DNA from: Marinobacter arenosus
GTDB lineage: Bacteria > Pseudomonadota > Gammaproteobacteria > Pseudomonadales > Oleiphilaceae
NCBI RefSeq assembly: GCF_019264345.1
Contig: NZ_JAHVAO010000002.1
Coordinates: forward strand, 62,001-126,000
Length of the DNA stretch: 64,000 bases
Direction: 5' to 3'
This document shows, piece by piece, positions 37,915 through 47,254 of this stretch; the first letter of the stretch is position 1; each line of letters starts with the position of its first letter. Under the pieces are notes generated by a model. The model searched no databases, was not told where the DNA came from, and was given only the letters and a program-made list of their open reading frames with translations. Position numbers and translations under genes: made by a program.

Positions 37915-37948
37915 AAAAAGGCCGCATCTTCGGGTGCGGCCTTTTTTT
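37915..37948. terminator. intrinsic terminator between the Spy-like gene and the MMPL gene
   Basis: Arms AAGGCCGCA and TGCGGCCTT with a TCTTCGGG loop are flanked by A5 and T7, so it can act on both convergent genes. Confidence 0.9.
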
Positions 37949-37951
37949 GGC

Positions 37952-40453
37952 TCAGGTTCCTGCGCTGGTGCCCGGGCCGAAGGGTTTGACCATGATCAAC
38001 AGCCGGGGCAGCAGCGTCAAGGCGCCCAGCAAGGCCATGAACATGGCGAAACCGGTGAACAGACCAAAGTAAATGGTCGGGATGAAGTTGGAGAGCACCA
38101 GAATCGAAAAGCCGGCAATGATGGTCAGGGAGGTGTAGAACATGGCCCGGCCGATGCTTCGGTGGCACCGGTGCATGGTGGCAAGGTAGTCCCCGTCTTT
38201 TGCGAATTCGGTTTTGAACCGGTGCAGGTAGTGAATGGTGTCGTCCACGGCAATGCCCACGGTAATGGCGGCCACGGTGATGGTCATCATATCCAGCGGA
38301 ATGCCCAGCCATCCCATCAGGCCAAGGACCGAGCCGGCAGCGATCAGGTTGGGTGCGATGCCGATCAGGGCCAGTTTTAATGAGCGGAACAGCAACAGGA
38401 ACATCGCCATAATGGCCAGGAAGACCGCGCCTATGGTCTTGATCTGGGAATCGAACAGGCTCTGGAGCATGTTGTTGTACATGACGGTCATACCCGCGAA
38501 CAGCACCTGATCCTCGTCGTAGTCGAGCTCGTTGGTCAGGTGTGAGTGGATGCGGTCAAGCAGGGCCTGGCGCCGAAGTTCGGGCATGGTTTCCAGAATG
38601 CGGACACTGAAACGGGCCTGGTCGTGTTCCTCGGAGATATAGGGCGTCAGCAGAACGTCCTGCAAATCATCCGGAACCGCCGCCGGCACAAACGCCAGCT
38701 CCAGGGCGTCCAGTCGCTCGCCCTGGTTGATCTGTGCCAGGATATCGAGGGTGGAGGTGATGGACAGGACCTTGCCGGTTTCCGGCAGACTATCGAGGTA
38801 GTTGTGCACCTCCTCCAGTTTCTGCATTTTCTGGTAGGTGTACCAGGTGTCCCGGTATTCCTCGCCACCTTCACACTCCTCCACAAACGGATCGCAGCCA
38901 CTGGCGAAGGGATCACTGTCTGTGGTGACATTTTCCGGCGGTGCCTCGTCGGTGATGACGATGTCCAGCGGTGTGGTACCACCCAGGCGATTGTCGATGG
39001 TGATCATGCCCTGGTGGATTTCGGTCGAGGACTTGAAGTAGTCGATGAAGCTGTTTTCCACCGTCAGTTTGCTCACGCCCACCGCACACAAGACCGCGAT
39101 CGCCGCCGATCCCGCCAGAACGGTTTTGCCAAAGCGCTCGGTGAAACCGGCAAAGGTCTCGGTAAACGGCACCCGATTGGACAACACGTTTTTATCCAGC
39201 GGCGGGGGCAGAATGCGCAGCAGCGCGGGGAAAATGATGAAGGTGATCAGGAAAGCCACGGTGAGGCCGAGCGTCATCATCCAGCCGAAATCGATGACCG
39301 GGCGGATGCCACTGAACGTCAACGAGCCAAACGCAACGATGGTGGTGATGGCCATGTAGAAACAGGGCTTGAGCATCGCCATCACCGTTTTGCGCAACGA
39401 GTCCTTGGGGTCGGCCTCCGGTTCGTCGTGCTGAAATTCCCGGTAGCGGACAATCAGGTGAATGGTGAGAGACAAAGTCATGATCAGCAACAGCGCAATG
39501 AAGTTCGCGGAGATCACCGTTACCGGCCACTGAGCCCAGCCCAGAAAGCCAACCATCAACCACACCGTAAAGCCACAGCACAGAGTGGGTATCAGCACCC
39601 AGCGCCACTGGCGGAAGATGATCGCCAGGGTGAGCAACAGAAAGGCCAGTACCCCGAACCCGAAGGTCGAAAGGTCGTTCTGGATAAAGCGAATCATGTC
39701 CGAGACGATCATAGGCACGCCACCAAGATGAATCTCCGCCTGGTCCCGGTACCTGTCCAGAATGGTGCGCACGGTGGCAATGGTGGCGTCACGCTCCTGG
39801 CCGAGCTTTCCGGTGTAGTCTATGAATGTCTGCCGGACCGTTTCCAGCTGGGCCCGTTCAGCATCAGACGCCTTGCCGCCTGCAACCTTGTCGCGCAGCT
39901 CGTTACGCTGCTGAAGCAGCTCGAAGTAGCGCTCCGGCGTAGGCAGATTGACCTGGATGGCCGTCGTTTTCGCATCCTCGCTGATCAGCAGGTTGGGGTA
40001 GAGCGGGTTGTTCAGGAGCGCTTCCCGGGCTGTTTCCGGGGGGACATTGTCGGCATCGATCGTTTTGATCTCGCTGTCGACGGTGTCCAGGGTCAGGTCG
40101 GGGCTGTGCAGCAGAGGTACGTTCAGAATGCTGTTGGTGGAACCGACCGCGTCGAGCGCCTGCAGCTCATCCCTCAGCGCGCGAAGGTGGTCGAGCCCCT
40201 GTTCGGAGAACAGTTCGCGTTTCGGGGTGTAGGTAACAATGAGAAAGTCGTCGGAGGTGGTGAACCGGCGATGGACCTTCCGATACTGTTCCAGCGACCG
40301 GTCGTCTTCCAGGACCAGGGATTCGGCCGAGGCGTCCAGCCGGAACTCGCCAAATTTCACTGCGGCCAGACCCAGTAACAGGCCGAAAACGGTTAGGACA
40401 ACAACGGGGTGGGGAAGGATCAGGCGATCGTACAGGGCGCGTAACCGGTTCAT
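37952..40453 (-). CDS. MMPL/RND-superfamily exporter-like membrane protein
   Basis: An 833-residue protein starting at the ATG at 40453 (MNRLRALYDRLILPHPVV). It shows two repeats, each with one helix, a large periplasmic loop and five helices. RND sterol-sensing-type helices include FGFGVLAFLLLTLAIIF and LIAAGSVLGLMGWLGIPLDM, and TVAAITVGIAVDDTIHYLHR carries the aspartate pair expected in proton relay. No membrane-fusion partner is adjacent, so it belongs with the MMPL/hopanoid-transporter-like group. The likely cargo is lipids or hydrophobic compounds, unproven. Confidence 0.88.
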   Translation of the reverse strand: MNRLRALYDRLILPHPVVVLTVFGLLLGLAAVKFGEFRLDASAESLVLEDDRSLEQYRKVHRRFTTSDDFLIVTYTPKRELFSEQGLDHLRALRDELQALDAVGSTNSILNVPLLHSPDLTLDTVDSEIKTIDADNVPPETAREALLNNPLYPNLLISEDAKTTAIQVNLPTPERYFELLQQRNELRDKVAGGKASDAERAQLETVRQTFIDYTGKLGQERDATIATVRTILDRYRDQAEIHLGGVPMIVSDMIRFIQNDLSTFGFGVLAFLLLTLAIIFRQWRWVLIPTLCCGFTVWLMVGFLGWAQWPVTVISANFIALLLIMTLSLTIHLIVRYREFQHDEPEADPKDSLRKTVMAMLKPCFYMAITTIVAFGSLTFSGIRPVIDFGWMMTLGLTVAFLITFIIFPALLRILPPPLDKNVLSNRVPFTETFAGFTERFGKTVLAGSAAIAVLCAVGVSKLTVENSFIDYFKSSTEIHQGMITIDNRLGGTTPLDIVITDEAPPENVTTDSDPFASGCDPFVEECEGGEEYRDTWYTYQKMQKLEEVHNYLDSLPETGKVLSITSTLDILAQINQGERLDALELAFVPAAVPDDLQDVLLTPYISEEHDQARFSVRILETMPELRRQALLDRIHSHLTNELDYDEDQVLFAGMTVMYNNMLQSLFDSQIKTIGAVFLAIMAMFLLLFRSLKLALIGIAPNLIAAGSVLGLMGWLGIPLDMMTITVAAITVGIAVDDTIHYLHRFKTEFAKDGDYLATMHRCHRSIGRAMFYTSLTIIAGFSILVLSNFIPTIYFGLFTGFAMFMALLGALTLLPRLLIMVKPFGPGTSAGT

Positions 40454-40552
40454 GAAGCAACAACTCTGCTGGAAAACGAGTGCAGAGTGTGCCACAAACT
40501 TTCGGTGACTGTGACCTTTGGCGATGTCGCCGGGGAAAAGCGGCTTGCCGCG

Positions 40553-41602
40553 TCAGTCGACCGCTTTGACCGGAATCTGCATGGCGTTGGTGGCCTGGGG
40601 TACTTCCGGTACGGCAAGACCGAGGTTGTTCTGGTCGAACACCTTGTCCGCACGGTAGCTGGAGCGAACCATCGGCCCGGAGGGCACCTCCATGAAACCC
40701 TTCTCCAGACCAATTTCCCGGTAGCGATTGAACTCTTCCGGGGTGACGTACCGTTCCACCGGCAGGTGGTTCGGCGTGGGCCGCAGGTATTGGCCCAGGG
40801 TCAGGATATCCACACCGATAGCGCGCAGGTCGTCCATGGTCTGGAGGATTTCCTCTTCGGTTTCACCCAGTCCCAGCATCAGGCTGGTTTTGGTGAGCAC
40901 GTCGGGGCGGTATTGCTTGGCGTGTGCCAGAACGCTCAGGGTCTTCTCGTATCCGGCGCGGGGATCCCGCACCCGGCTGGTGAGGCGTTTCACGGTTTCA
41001 ACGTTCTGGGCGAACACGTCCAGCCCGGAATCCACTACTTTCTCCACATGCGGCATGACGGCATCGAAATCCGGTGTCAGGGCCTCGACGGCCACTTCCG
41101 GCGTGCGCTGTTTGATCGCCGATACGCAGGCGGCGTAGTGGGCGGCGCCGCCATCGTCCAGATCGTCGCGGTCTACTGAGGTCAGAACGATGTAACGCAG
41201 GCCCATCAGCTCGACGGACTTGGCGGTGTTCTCGGGTTCCTCGTGATCCAGCCAGCCTTTGGGGTTGCCGGTATCTACCGCGCAGAATTTGCAGGCCCGG
41301 GTGCAGACTGAACCCATCACCATGATGGTGGCCGTGCCGGCCGTCCAGCACTCACCAATATTGGGGCAATGGGACTCCTGGCAGACCGTACTCAGGCGGT
41401 GTTCGCTGACATTCTTACGCACCGCTTCGTAGCGCTCGCCCCCTGGCATGCGAGCCCTCAGCCATTTTGGCTTGCGCTCCACCGGCCTGGAATCCCGATT
41501 CTCGCCCGAGCTGCGCTTGATACCATCCTTGATGGCGGAAAAGCCGTGCTCATTACGGAATTTGGAACCACTGGTAATGCGGGGTTTTGCGCTGTCGCTC
41601 AT
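40553..41602 (-). CDS. lipA: lipoyl synthase
   Basis: Radical-SAM enzyme that inserts two sulfur atoms into protein-bound octanoate. The auxiliary cluster cysteines are in [14 protein letters not shown] (CX4CX5C), and the radical-SAM cluster is in [13 protein letters not shown] (CX3CX2C). The C-terminal RSSYRADK supplies the serine ligand. Length 349 residues. It is physically separated from lipB (9160-9807). Confidence 0.97.
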   Translation of the reverse strand: MSDSAKPRITSGSKFRNEHGFSAIKDGIKRSSGENRDSRPVERKPKWLRARMPGGERYEAVRKNVSEHRLSTVCQESHCPNIGECWTAGTATIMVMGSVCTRACKFCAVDTGNPKGWLDHEEPENTAKSVELMGLRYIVLTSVDRDDLDDGGAAHYAACVSAIKQRTPEVAVEALTPDFDAVMPHVEKVVDSGLDVFAQNVETVKRLTSRVRDPRAGYEKTLSVLAHAKQYRPDVLTKTSLMLGLGETEEEILQTMDDLRAIGVDILTLGQYLRPTPNHLPVERYVTPEEFNRYREIGLEKGFMEVPSGPMVRSSYRADKVFDQNNLGLAVPEVPQATNAMQIPVKAVD

Positions 41603-41732
41603 TGCAACGGGACTCTCATGAAGGCTTGGTCAGCCTTCAAGAGTAATGGCCGGGACTCGGAGATACAAGGCAGGTACGGGCAATCACGGGGATGTGCCGG
41701 GCACGACATTGGTCGTACCCGGCAGGGAGCAA

Positions 41733-43010
41733 TCAGGCGGTTGCAGCGTCCAGCGCCTGGGTGATGTCGGCGATCAGGTCGTCCACATGCTCGATGCCGA
41801 TGGACAAGCGCACCAGATCCGCACTCACACCGGCGCTTTTCAGCTCCTCCGGATTCAGTTGCCGGTGGGTGGTAGAAGCCGGGTGGCAGGCCAGGGACTT
41901 GGCGTCACCAATATTGACCAACCGGTAGATCAGTTGCAGGGCATCGATGAACCGTGCTCCGGCCTCAAGGCCGCCCTTGATCCCGAAACTCAGGATGCCC
42001 GACGCCTTGCCGCCACAGATCTTCTCACAGGTCGCCTTGTAGGGGCTGCCATCGAGGGTGGCGTAGTTCACCCATTCGACGGAGGGATGGTCCTGCAGGA
42101 AGTTGGCAACTTTTTCCGCGTTCTCGCAGTGACGTTCCATGCGAAGGGCGAGGGTCTCCAGTCCCTGCATGATCAGGAAAGCATTGAAGGGGGCCAGGGC
42201 GGCTCCGGTGTTTCGCAGGGGAACCACCCTGCAGCGACCGATAAAGGCCGCGGGCCCGAGAGCCTCGGTATACACCACGCCGTGATAGGACGGGTCTGGC
42301 TCGTTCAGCATGGGGAACTTGTCGGCACTGGCTTTCCAGTCGAATTTGCCTGAATCCACCACGATGCCCGCCACGGTGGTGCCGTGGCCGCCGATGTACT
42401 TGGTGAGGGAGTGGACGACGATGTCGGCCCCATGCTCGAACGGTCGACACAGGAAGGGTGTTGCCACCGTATTGTCGACGATCAGCGGTATGCCATGCTT
42501 GTGGGCAATGTCGGCCCAGCGCTCGATATCCACCACATTGCCCGCCGGGTTGCCGATGGATTCGCAAAACAGGGCGCGGGTGTTGTCATCAATGGCTTTT
42601 TCGACCGCATCGAAATCATCGTGGGGCACCATCCGGCAGTCGATACCCTGGTTCGGCAGCGAATGGGCGAACAGGTTATAAGTGCCGCCATAAAGCTGGC
42701 TGGTGCTGACGATATTGTTGCCGACCTTGCAGATGGTTTGCAGGGCATAGGTGATGGCGGCCATTCCCGAGGCCAGCGCCAGTGCCCCAACACCACCTTC
42801 GAGTTGCGCCATGCGCTCCTCAAGCACCCCGTTCGTCGGGTTCATGATGCGCGTATAGATGTTGCCCTGCACCTTCAAATCAAACAGATCCGCACCGTGC
42901 TGCGTGTCATCGAAGGTATAGGAGGTGGTCTGGTAGATGGGCGTAGTCGCCGCATGGGTGGTCGGGTCTCCGCTGAAGCCCGCGTGTAAAGCCAGTGTCT
43001 CGAGTTTCAT
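41733..43010 (-). CDS. metY: O-acetylhomoserine sulfhydrylase
   Basis: PLP enzyme that makes homocysteine from O-acetylhomoserine and sulfide in methionine synthesis. It starts MKLETLALHAGF, and the PLP-lysine motif is VVHSLTKYIGGHGTTVAG. Length 425 residues, typical of MetY and longer than MetB/MetZ. It is monocistronic, and no SAM riboswitch was recognised upstream. A related cystathionine synthase activity cannot be excluded. Confidence 0.92.
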   Translation of the reverse strand: MKLETLALHAGFSGDPTTHAATTPIYQTTSYTFDDTQHGADLFDLKVQGNIYTRIMNPTNGVLEERMAQLEGGVGALALASGMAAITYALQTICKVGNNIVSTSQLYGGTYNLFAHSLPNQGIDCRMVPHDDFDAVEKAIDDNTRALFCESIGNPAGNVVDIERWADIAHKHGIPLIVDNTVATPFLCRPFEHGADIVVHSLTKYIGGHGTTVAGIVVDSGKFDWKASADKFPMLNEPDPSYHGVVYTEALGPAAFIGRCRVVPLRNTGAALAPFNAFLIMQGLETLALRMERHCENAEKVANFLQDHPSVEWVNYATLDGSPYKATCEKICGGKASGILSFGIKGGLEAGARFIDALQLIYRLVNIGDAKSLACHPASTTHRQLNPEELKSAGVSADLVRLSIGIEHVDDLIADITQALDAATA

Positions 43011-43099
43011 CGCAACTTCCTTGCTGTGTAATCATTGGTGTTGTTGGTTTCGCAAATCAGTATGCCACAGAGTATGCAAAGCGCAGATCCGTGCCCGGG

Positions 43100-44314
43100 T
43101 CAGACCAGGGCGCCGTGGACCATGGCTCGCAACTCCTGGCGCACAGGGTACGACGAAGAGGGTATCAACTGAGTCATGAAAATGACGACCATGTCCTCCT
43201 CCGGATCGATAAAGAAATTGGTGCTGGCCAGGCCGCCCCAGCCGTACTCACCCACGGAGCCATTGGTGTGCGATTTGGCGACGTCCGTCTTGACGGAAAA
43301 GCCCAACCCGAAACCATTGCCCTCGTAGGGCGTCTCGCTGAACGCGCCGATGGACAGCGCCGGCAGGTCCTGGTTTCCGGGCAGGTGATTGCTGCGCATG
43401 AACGCCAGGGTTTTCCGCCCTATGATGCGCTGGCCGGCGTATTCACCGCCCTGGCACAACGCCTGTGCGAAACGGTGGTAATCATCGACCGTCGACACCA
43501 GCCCCCCGCCGCCAGAAAGGAATGCCGGGGTGCGCAGGTAGCGGGATCGCGCTGGGTCGTCCTGCAACTTCATGGTGTTCCCCGGCTGGTGCAGGTAGCA
43601 GGCCGCAAACCGGTCCAGCTTGTCCTCCGGAACCTGGAAGCCGGTGTCGGTCATCCCCAGGGGCGCGAAGATGTGTTCCTGAAAATAGTCATCCAGAGGC
43701 TGGCCCGACAGCACCTGGACCAGGTACCCGACCACGTCAGTGGAAACCGAGTAGTTCCAGGCGGTACCCGGTGAGAATTCCAGTGGCAGCTCTGCCAATC
43801 GGTCGATCAGTTTGTCCAATGTGAGGGTGCCGCTGCCGTCCAGCTTGAGCTGGCGATAGGCGGCATCTACATTGGTGCGCTCAAGAAACCCGTAGGTCAG
43901 GCCGGACATATGGGTGAGCAGGTCGCGAATGGTCATGCTGGCGGCGGCCGGCTCGGTCTGGAAGTCCGGCCAGGCACCGGCCTTGTACACCGACAGGTTT
44001 TTCCACGAGGGGATGTACTTGTGAACCGGATCGTCCAGCAGAAAGCGGCCCTGTTCGTACAACTGCATCATGGCAATGGAGGTGACCGGCTTGGTCATGG
44101 AATAGATCCGGAAGATGGTATCTCGCCGGGCTGGCTTGTTGCGCTCAACGTCCATCAGCCCCTGAGCCCGGGTCCAGACCACCTCGCCATGCCGGGCCAC
44201 CAGGGTTACGGCCCCGGGAAGCTTGCCAGGCTGGATGTAGCTTTCGTCAAGGTGGCGGGTAATGCGCTCCAGTCGGTCGAGCGACAGGCCTGCGACGGTG
44301 GTGGTTTGCGGCAT
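43100..44314 (-). CDS. serine hydrolase of the class C beta-lactamase/esterase fold
   Basis: A 404-residue protein with S-x-x-K in [14 protein letters not shown] and Y-x-N-like YSV in [13 protein letters not shown], plus a conserved [13 protein letters not shown] block. No signal peptide is visible, so it is probably a cytosolic esterase (EstB-like) rather than a periplasmic resistance enzyme. The substrate is unknown. It is divergent from the SMR transporter. Confidence 0.88.
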   Translation of the reverse strand: MPQTTTVAGLSLDRLERITRHLDESYIQPGKLPGAVTLVARHGEVVWTRAQGLMDVERNKPARRDTIFRIYSMTKPVTSIAMMQLYEQGRFLLDDPVHKYIPSWKNLSVYKAGAWPDFQTEPAAASMTIRDLLTHMSGLTYGFLERTNVDAAYRQLKLDGSGTLTLDKLIDRLAELPLEFSPGTAWNYSVSTDVVGYLVQVLSGQPLDDYFQEHIFAPLGMTDTGFQVPEDKLDRFAACYLHQPGNTMKLQDDPARSRYLRTPAFLSGGGGLVSTVDDYHRFAQALCQGGEYAGQRIIGRKTLAFMRSNHLPGNQDLPALSIGAFSETPYEGNGFGLGFSVKTDVAKSHTNGSVGEYGWGGLASTNFFIDPEEDMVVIFMTQLIPSSSYPVRQELRAMVHGALV

Positions 44315-44462
44315 GAACAGGTCCTCCGGGTAAAACGGGAGCTTATGCCATTCTTTCCATCGGGTGAAGGGGGGCGCCCCCGGTTGGATCGCTTTCGGTT
44401 TCTACGGTTCATTTTCCGGTTGGCGACAAGCACAATGGCCGCCTCGATGCAGGAGGTTAAAC

Positions 44463-44795
44463 ATGACGAACTGGGTATTTCTCGCGCTGGCGATCGTCGC
44501 GGAAGTGGTGGCAACGTCCTTCTTGAAGGCGAGTGAGGGCTTCAGCCGGCTGATGCCCTCCGTGGTTGTGGTTGTCGGGTACGGTGTCGCTTTTTACCTT
44601 CTGGGGCTGGCATTAAGAACCATCCCGGTGGGAACCGCGTACGCCATTTGGGCAGGTCTTGGAATTGTTCTGGTGGCGGCGGCCGGTTGGCTGGTGTTCG
44701 GTCAGAAGCTGGACGCGTGGGGTGTTGTCGGAATGGCGTTGATTGTGTCTGGGGTTTTCGTGCTGAACGTCCTTTCCAAGGCGGGCGCCCACTGA
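44463..44795 (+). CDS. small multidrug resistance (SMR) family transporter
   Basis: A 110-residue protein with four membrane helices, the EmrE-type membrane glutamate (E13/14 in [18 protein letters not shown]) and the [15 protein letters not shown] signature. A strong AGGAGG lies six bases before the ATG. It probably exports cationic compounds or guanidinium-like solutes by proton antiport. It is EmrE-like rather than a paired SMR, since no second SMR gene adjoins. Confidence 0.9.
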   Translation: MTNWVFLALAIVAEVVATSFLKASEGFSRLMPSVVVVVGYGVAFYLLGLALRTIPVGTAYAIWAGLGIVLVAAAGWLVFGQKLDAWGVVGMALIVSGVFVLNVLSKAGAH

Positions 44796-44851
44796 GGTGA
44801 AGACGGTTGCCCGAAACGGACGTTTCGGTCGCACACACTCTGCCATGGTCT

Positions 44852-45256
44852 TCAGCGTTCTTCAGTAATGAGCTTTGCCATGGTCCAATAAGTTGTGTGT
44901 GCAAGCACAAGCATTATGCCCGTCACGATGGCATCGACAGGTTCAATATCCAGCATCCAGATGCCGCAAAGAGAAAATGCCAGGAGCAGGACGAATTCAA
45001 AGCCGACGTAACACATCGATTTCTGGAACCAGCCCGCTTGTTGGTGCGCCGATTCCCCAAGGTCAGGCTGGTCATCGCCCCATCGCCGCTCGTACACCAT
45101 CGTCCAGATCCGTGAAAGCGGGACAACGGTAATCGCGAACAGAAACGCCTGGTTTGCGCTCGTATCATGGAAGGTCATCATGGCGATGCCAATGAGCAGA
45201 ACGGAGGCCAGGTCCAATGGGAGAGTTACAATGTTATCTTCGGTGTCCCGGAACAT
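44852..45256 (-). CDS. hypothetical four-helix membrane protein, possible Anr target
   Basis: A 134-residue protein with about four hydrophobic segments (LPLDLASVLLIGIAMMTF, AFLFAITVVPLSRIW, FEFVLLLAFSLCGIWML, AIVTGIMLVLAHTTYW). No catalytic motif is seen. A perfect FNR/Anr palindrome lies about 60 bases before its ATG, at a plausible activating position, so expression under low oxygen is suggested. I do not recognise the family. Confidence 0.7.
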   Translation of the reverse strand: MFRDTEDNIVTLPLDLASVLLIGIAMMTFHDTSANQAFLFAITVVPLSRIWTMVYERRWGDDQPDLGESAHQQAGWFQKSMCYVGFEFVLLLAFSLCGIWMLDIEPVDAIVTGIMLVLAHTTYWTMAKLITEER

Positions 45257-45315
45257 CCTCGAATCCGCTCTACACTACCGTTCGCGAAGTCTGTGTCGTT
45301 CACGGGAAACCAGCC

Positions 45316-45329
45316 TTGATGCACATCAA
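45316..45329. promoter_or_regulatory. perfect FNR/Anr box
   Basis: TTGAT-GCAC-ATCAA matches the consensus at all ten positions and is centred about 66 bases before the ATG at 45256. If it sits at -41.5, transcription would start near 45281. The only gene it can serve directly is the minus-strand membrane protein. Confidence 0.8.
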
Positions 45330-45427
45330 TTTTCGAGCTTCTATCTAACGGGCGTTGAAATTGGCTCGTAGCCTGACTGCCGTCCCTGACCGTATGATGC
45401 CTGGGATCTTCCGGGCGAGAGACGTGT

Positions 45428-45610
45428 TCAGCCCCGCTCCCTGATGGCTTTGATGAATTCCGCAAGGTTGGGATAGAAGAAGACGGCGAGGCATATCCAG
45501 AAGATTCCGATGGACAGCACCGCTGTTTTGAAGCCGGTTCCCGCAATGGCGAGGGCAATCGGCACCACCACCAATGCAAGCAATGCGGGAATTGTGCTTC
45601 GGGGTTTCAT
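45428..45610 (-). CDS. small two-helix membrane protein
   Basis: A 60-residue protein starting at ATG 45610 (MKPRSTIPALLALVVV) with two hydrophobic helices and a charged end (FIKAIRERG). No known domain. It is the last host gene before the integrated element and lies about 170 bases upstream of the 44852 gene on the same strand. Real but uncharacterised. Confidence 0.55.
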   Translation of the reverse strand: MKPRSTIPALLALVVVPIALAIAGTGFKTAVLSIGIFWICLAVFFYPNLAEFIKAIRERG

Positions 45611-45754
45611 GGGCGCTGCGATCCGATACAAGGTTCAAGGGTGATGTCCCCAGCATATCGAAAGAAGCCTCGGGCAACTGTCAAAGGTTGTGTAATCGGG
45701 GGAAGCAGGCCAAGGCCCTCGATCGAGAAAGGAGGGGCGCAGTGGTGCGGCAAT

Positions 45755-45784
45755 AAAAAAGGGCTGCAACCGAAGTTACAGCCC
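45755..45784 (-). terminator. terminator beyond the displaced tRNA-Met end (left flank)
   Basis: On the minus strand the arms GGGCTG (45761-45766) and CAGCCC (45779-45784), with an inner AAC/GTT stem, are followed by T6. It lies 9 bases past the left 45-bp repeat. It was probably the original terminator of tRNA-Met before insertion. Confidence 0.8.
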
Positions 45785-45793
45785 TTTGAATCT

Positions 45794-45838
45794 TGGTAGC
45801 AAGGGGCGGAGTCGAACCGCCGACCCCAGCATTATGAG
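45794..45838. repeat. attL: left 45-bp direct repeat, displaced 3' half of tRNA-Met
   Basis: Identical over 45 bases to 53772-53816. Read on the minus strand it runs from the start of the anticodon loop to the CCA end of tRNA-Met. It lacks the 5' half of the tRNA and is not a functional gene. Confidence 0.95.
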
Positions 45839-46264
45839 ACCTGTGGAACCCGCACAGTAAAAGGAACAGGTGTTCAAATCAGCTATTTAAAGAAGCTGGC
45901 CGTTCGTTGGCAGACAACGAAGTACAGGTTGGTAGTCAAAGGGGCAACCCTTCCTATCGAAAGCCAACTCTTTTTCATTGCTTCCCCTGTTCTCAAAAGA
46001 ATGCATTAGTCTAAGCAGTCGAATTGGTGGAAGGATCAAATGGAATAAACCATTAGATGGAACGATTACAGGGGCTGGACTAAGCTTTTGGATTATCGGT
46101 TTTGAACAGAGTTGACTGCGTTTGAATACTTCAACAATGAAGCTGTTTGGTTGTCGCCGTTGCAAAATACAATGTCAAAATCCGGTTATACAGATCCAGG
46201 ACTCGAGGCTTGGTGAACCCTAGTCAAGCTTTGGTGGTTTGCTCAGGGAAGGATTAAAACGAAA
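45839..46264. other. 426-base stretch without a supported gene
   Basis: Left end of the element between attL and the lipoprotein gene. The only longer reading frame (minus strand, 45887-46165) has no ribosome site or recognisable protein pattern. I see no tRNA, repeat array or clear promoter. Confidence 0.6.
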
Positions 46265-46744
46265 ATGGACACTAAAAGTATTCTTTTCGAAACACTGAAA
46301 TATACAGCCATAACTCCAATCTTGATGTTGGGAGGCTGTGCTTCCATAAATTTCGACTCAAACGATACTACCGGTTTAGTTTACTACGAACCTAAGCCTT
46401 ATCTTTTCTACTCTCAAACGACAAGCTGCGTGAGCTCAGTCACAGCGGTTACCTTACCCGGCAAGAAAAAGGTAATGAGTTTTGGGTGGGGGATCGGTTC
46501 CTCAGATTTATCCGCAAACTTTTCAAACGGAGTAATAACTGCTGTTGGTCAAACAAACGATTCAAAACTTTCCGAAACCTTAACGTCCATAGCCGCCGTT
46601 GCCGGGGTTATGACGGCCGAAGGCGAGGCCGAATGCCAGCCGGTATCTCTACTGTTTCCGATTGACGACAAAGGCCTCCTTAACTCGGAGAAACCTATCA
46701 ACTTACTCATTTGGGAGAAAAGGTTAGAAGATAAAACCGAGTGA
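46265..46744 (+). CDS. hypothetical lipoprotein
   Basis: A 159-residue protein with a signal peptide ending in the lipobox MLGGC (cysteine near residue 25). The mature part begins ASINFDSNDTTGLVYYEPKP, has no known domain and ends in a charged tail. AAGGA lies upstream of the ATG. Codon use is more AT-rich than in the host genes, in keeping with cargo of the element. It may be a surface-exclusion or envelope protein; this is a guess from class only. Confidence 0.65.
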   Translation: MDTKSILFETLKYTAITPILMLGGCASINFDSNDTTGLVYYEPKPYLFYSQTTSCVSSVTAVTLPGKKKVMSFGWGIGSSDLSANFSNGVITAVGQTNDSKLSETLTSIAAVAGVMTAEGEAECQPVSLLFPIDDKGLLNSEKPINLLIWEKRLEDKTE

Positions 46745-46786
46745 TCAGCGGAGTGCTCTGTTTATAGCTGGTAGAAGGTTACGACT

Positions 46787-47023
46787 ATGGAAACTGACAT
46801 TGACCTGCTCCGCTCTGGCTTAACCGTTTCCAGCTTAGTAATGATCATCAAAGCGGAGGATGATGAACATGAAGAGGCGATTTTCAGAAGTCCATCCCGC
46901 CCCAATAGATGGCTTCGGACGGAGGGACTTCAAGGTTCAGCGAAGAATAATGCTCTGAAAGCCACTGAACGCGCCGGCGGGACGCAGACTTTGCCGATAG
47001 TATTCTCAGTTATCCAGTTGTAA
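46787..47023 (+). CDS. uncertain small protein
   Basis: A possible 78-residue product with AAGG nine bases before its ATG, 42 bases after the lipoprotein gene. The second half has low-complexity, host-like codon use and no motif, so it may be a remnant. Weakly supported. Confidence 0.2.
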   Translation: METDIDLLRSGLTVSSLVMIIKAEDDEHEEAIFRSPSRPNRWLRTEGLQGSAKNNALKATERAGGTQTLPIVFSVIQL

Positions 47024-47254
47024 CTGGAATTTCGATTCACAAATAAAAAAGCTAACTGTTTAATTTTGTACGCAATTATTGTCCTTGGCGTTTTGCAGTC
47101 CCAACGGGTTATGACTAACTATAATTTTGGATGTTGATTTTTGATGGTGTGCTATCGACCGGACGCGCTCTAGCAGAGGTCTCTCGAGCGGAAGCGTTAG
47201 GCAACACCATTAGTGAAAACTCCATATGTTAAACGTGATCAAATAGGAAATACA

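Noticed and set aside
43100..44314. Antibiotic-resistance beta-lactamase
   Set aside because: Although SxxK and the fold are present, there is no signal peptide and the pattern fits EstB-like esterases better.
45794..45838. Second tRNA-Met gene
   Set aside because: Only the 3' half is present; the following bases do not form a D arm or acceptor strand.
45887..46165. 92-residue reading frame on the minus strand at the left end of the element
   Set aside because: No ribosome site, unlikely composition and no protein-like pattern.
47196..47202. GTTAGGC resembling the end of an integron attC site before the 47255 gene
   Set aside because: No matching RYYYAAC partner forming an imperfect palindrome was found in the preceding 140 bases, and there is no integron integrase.
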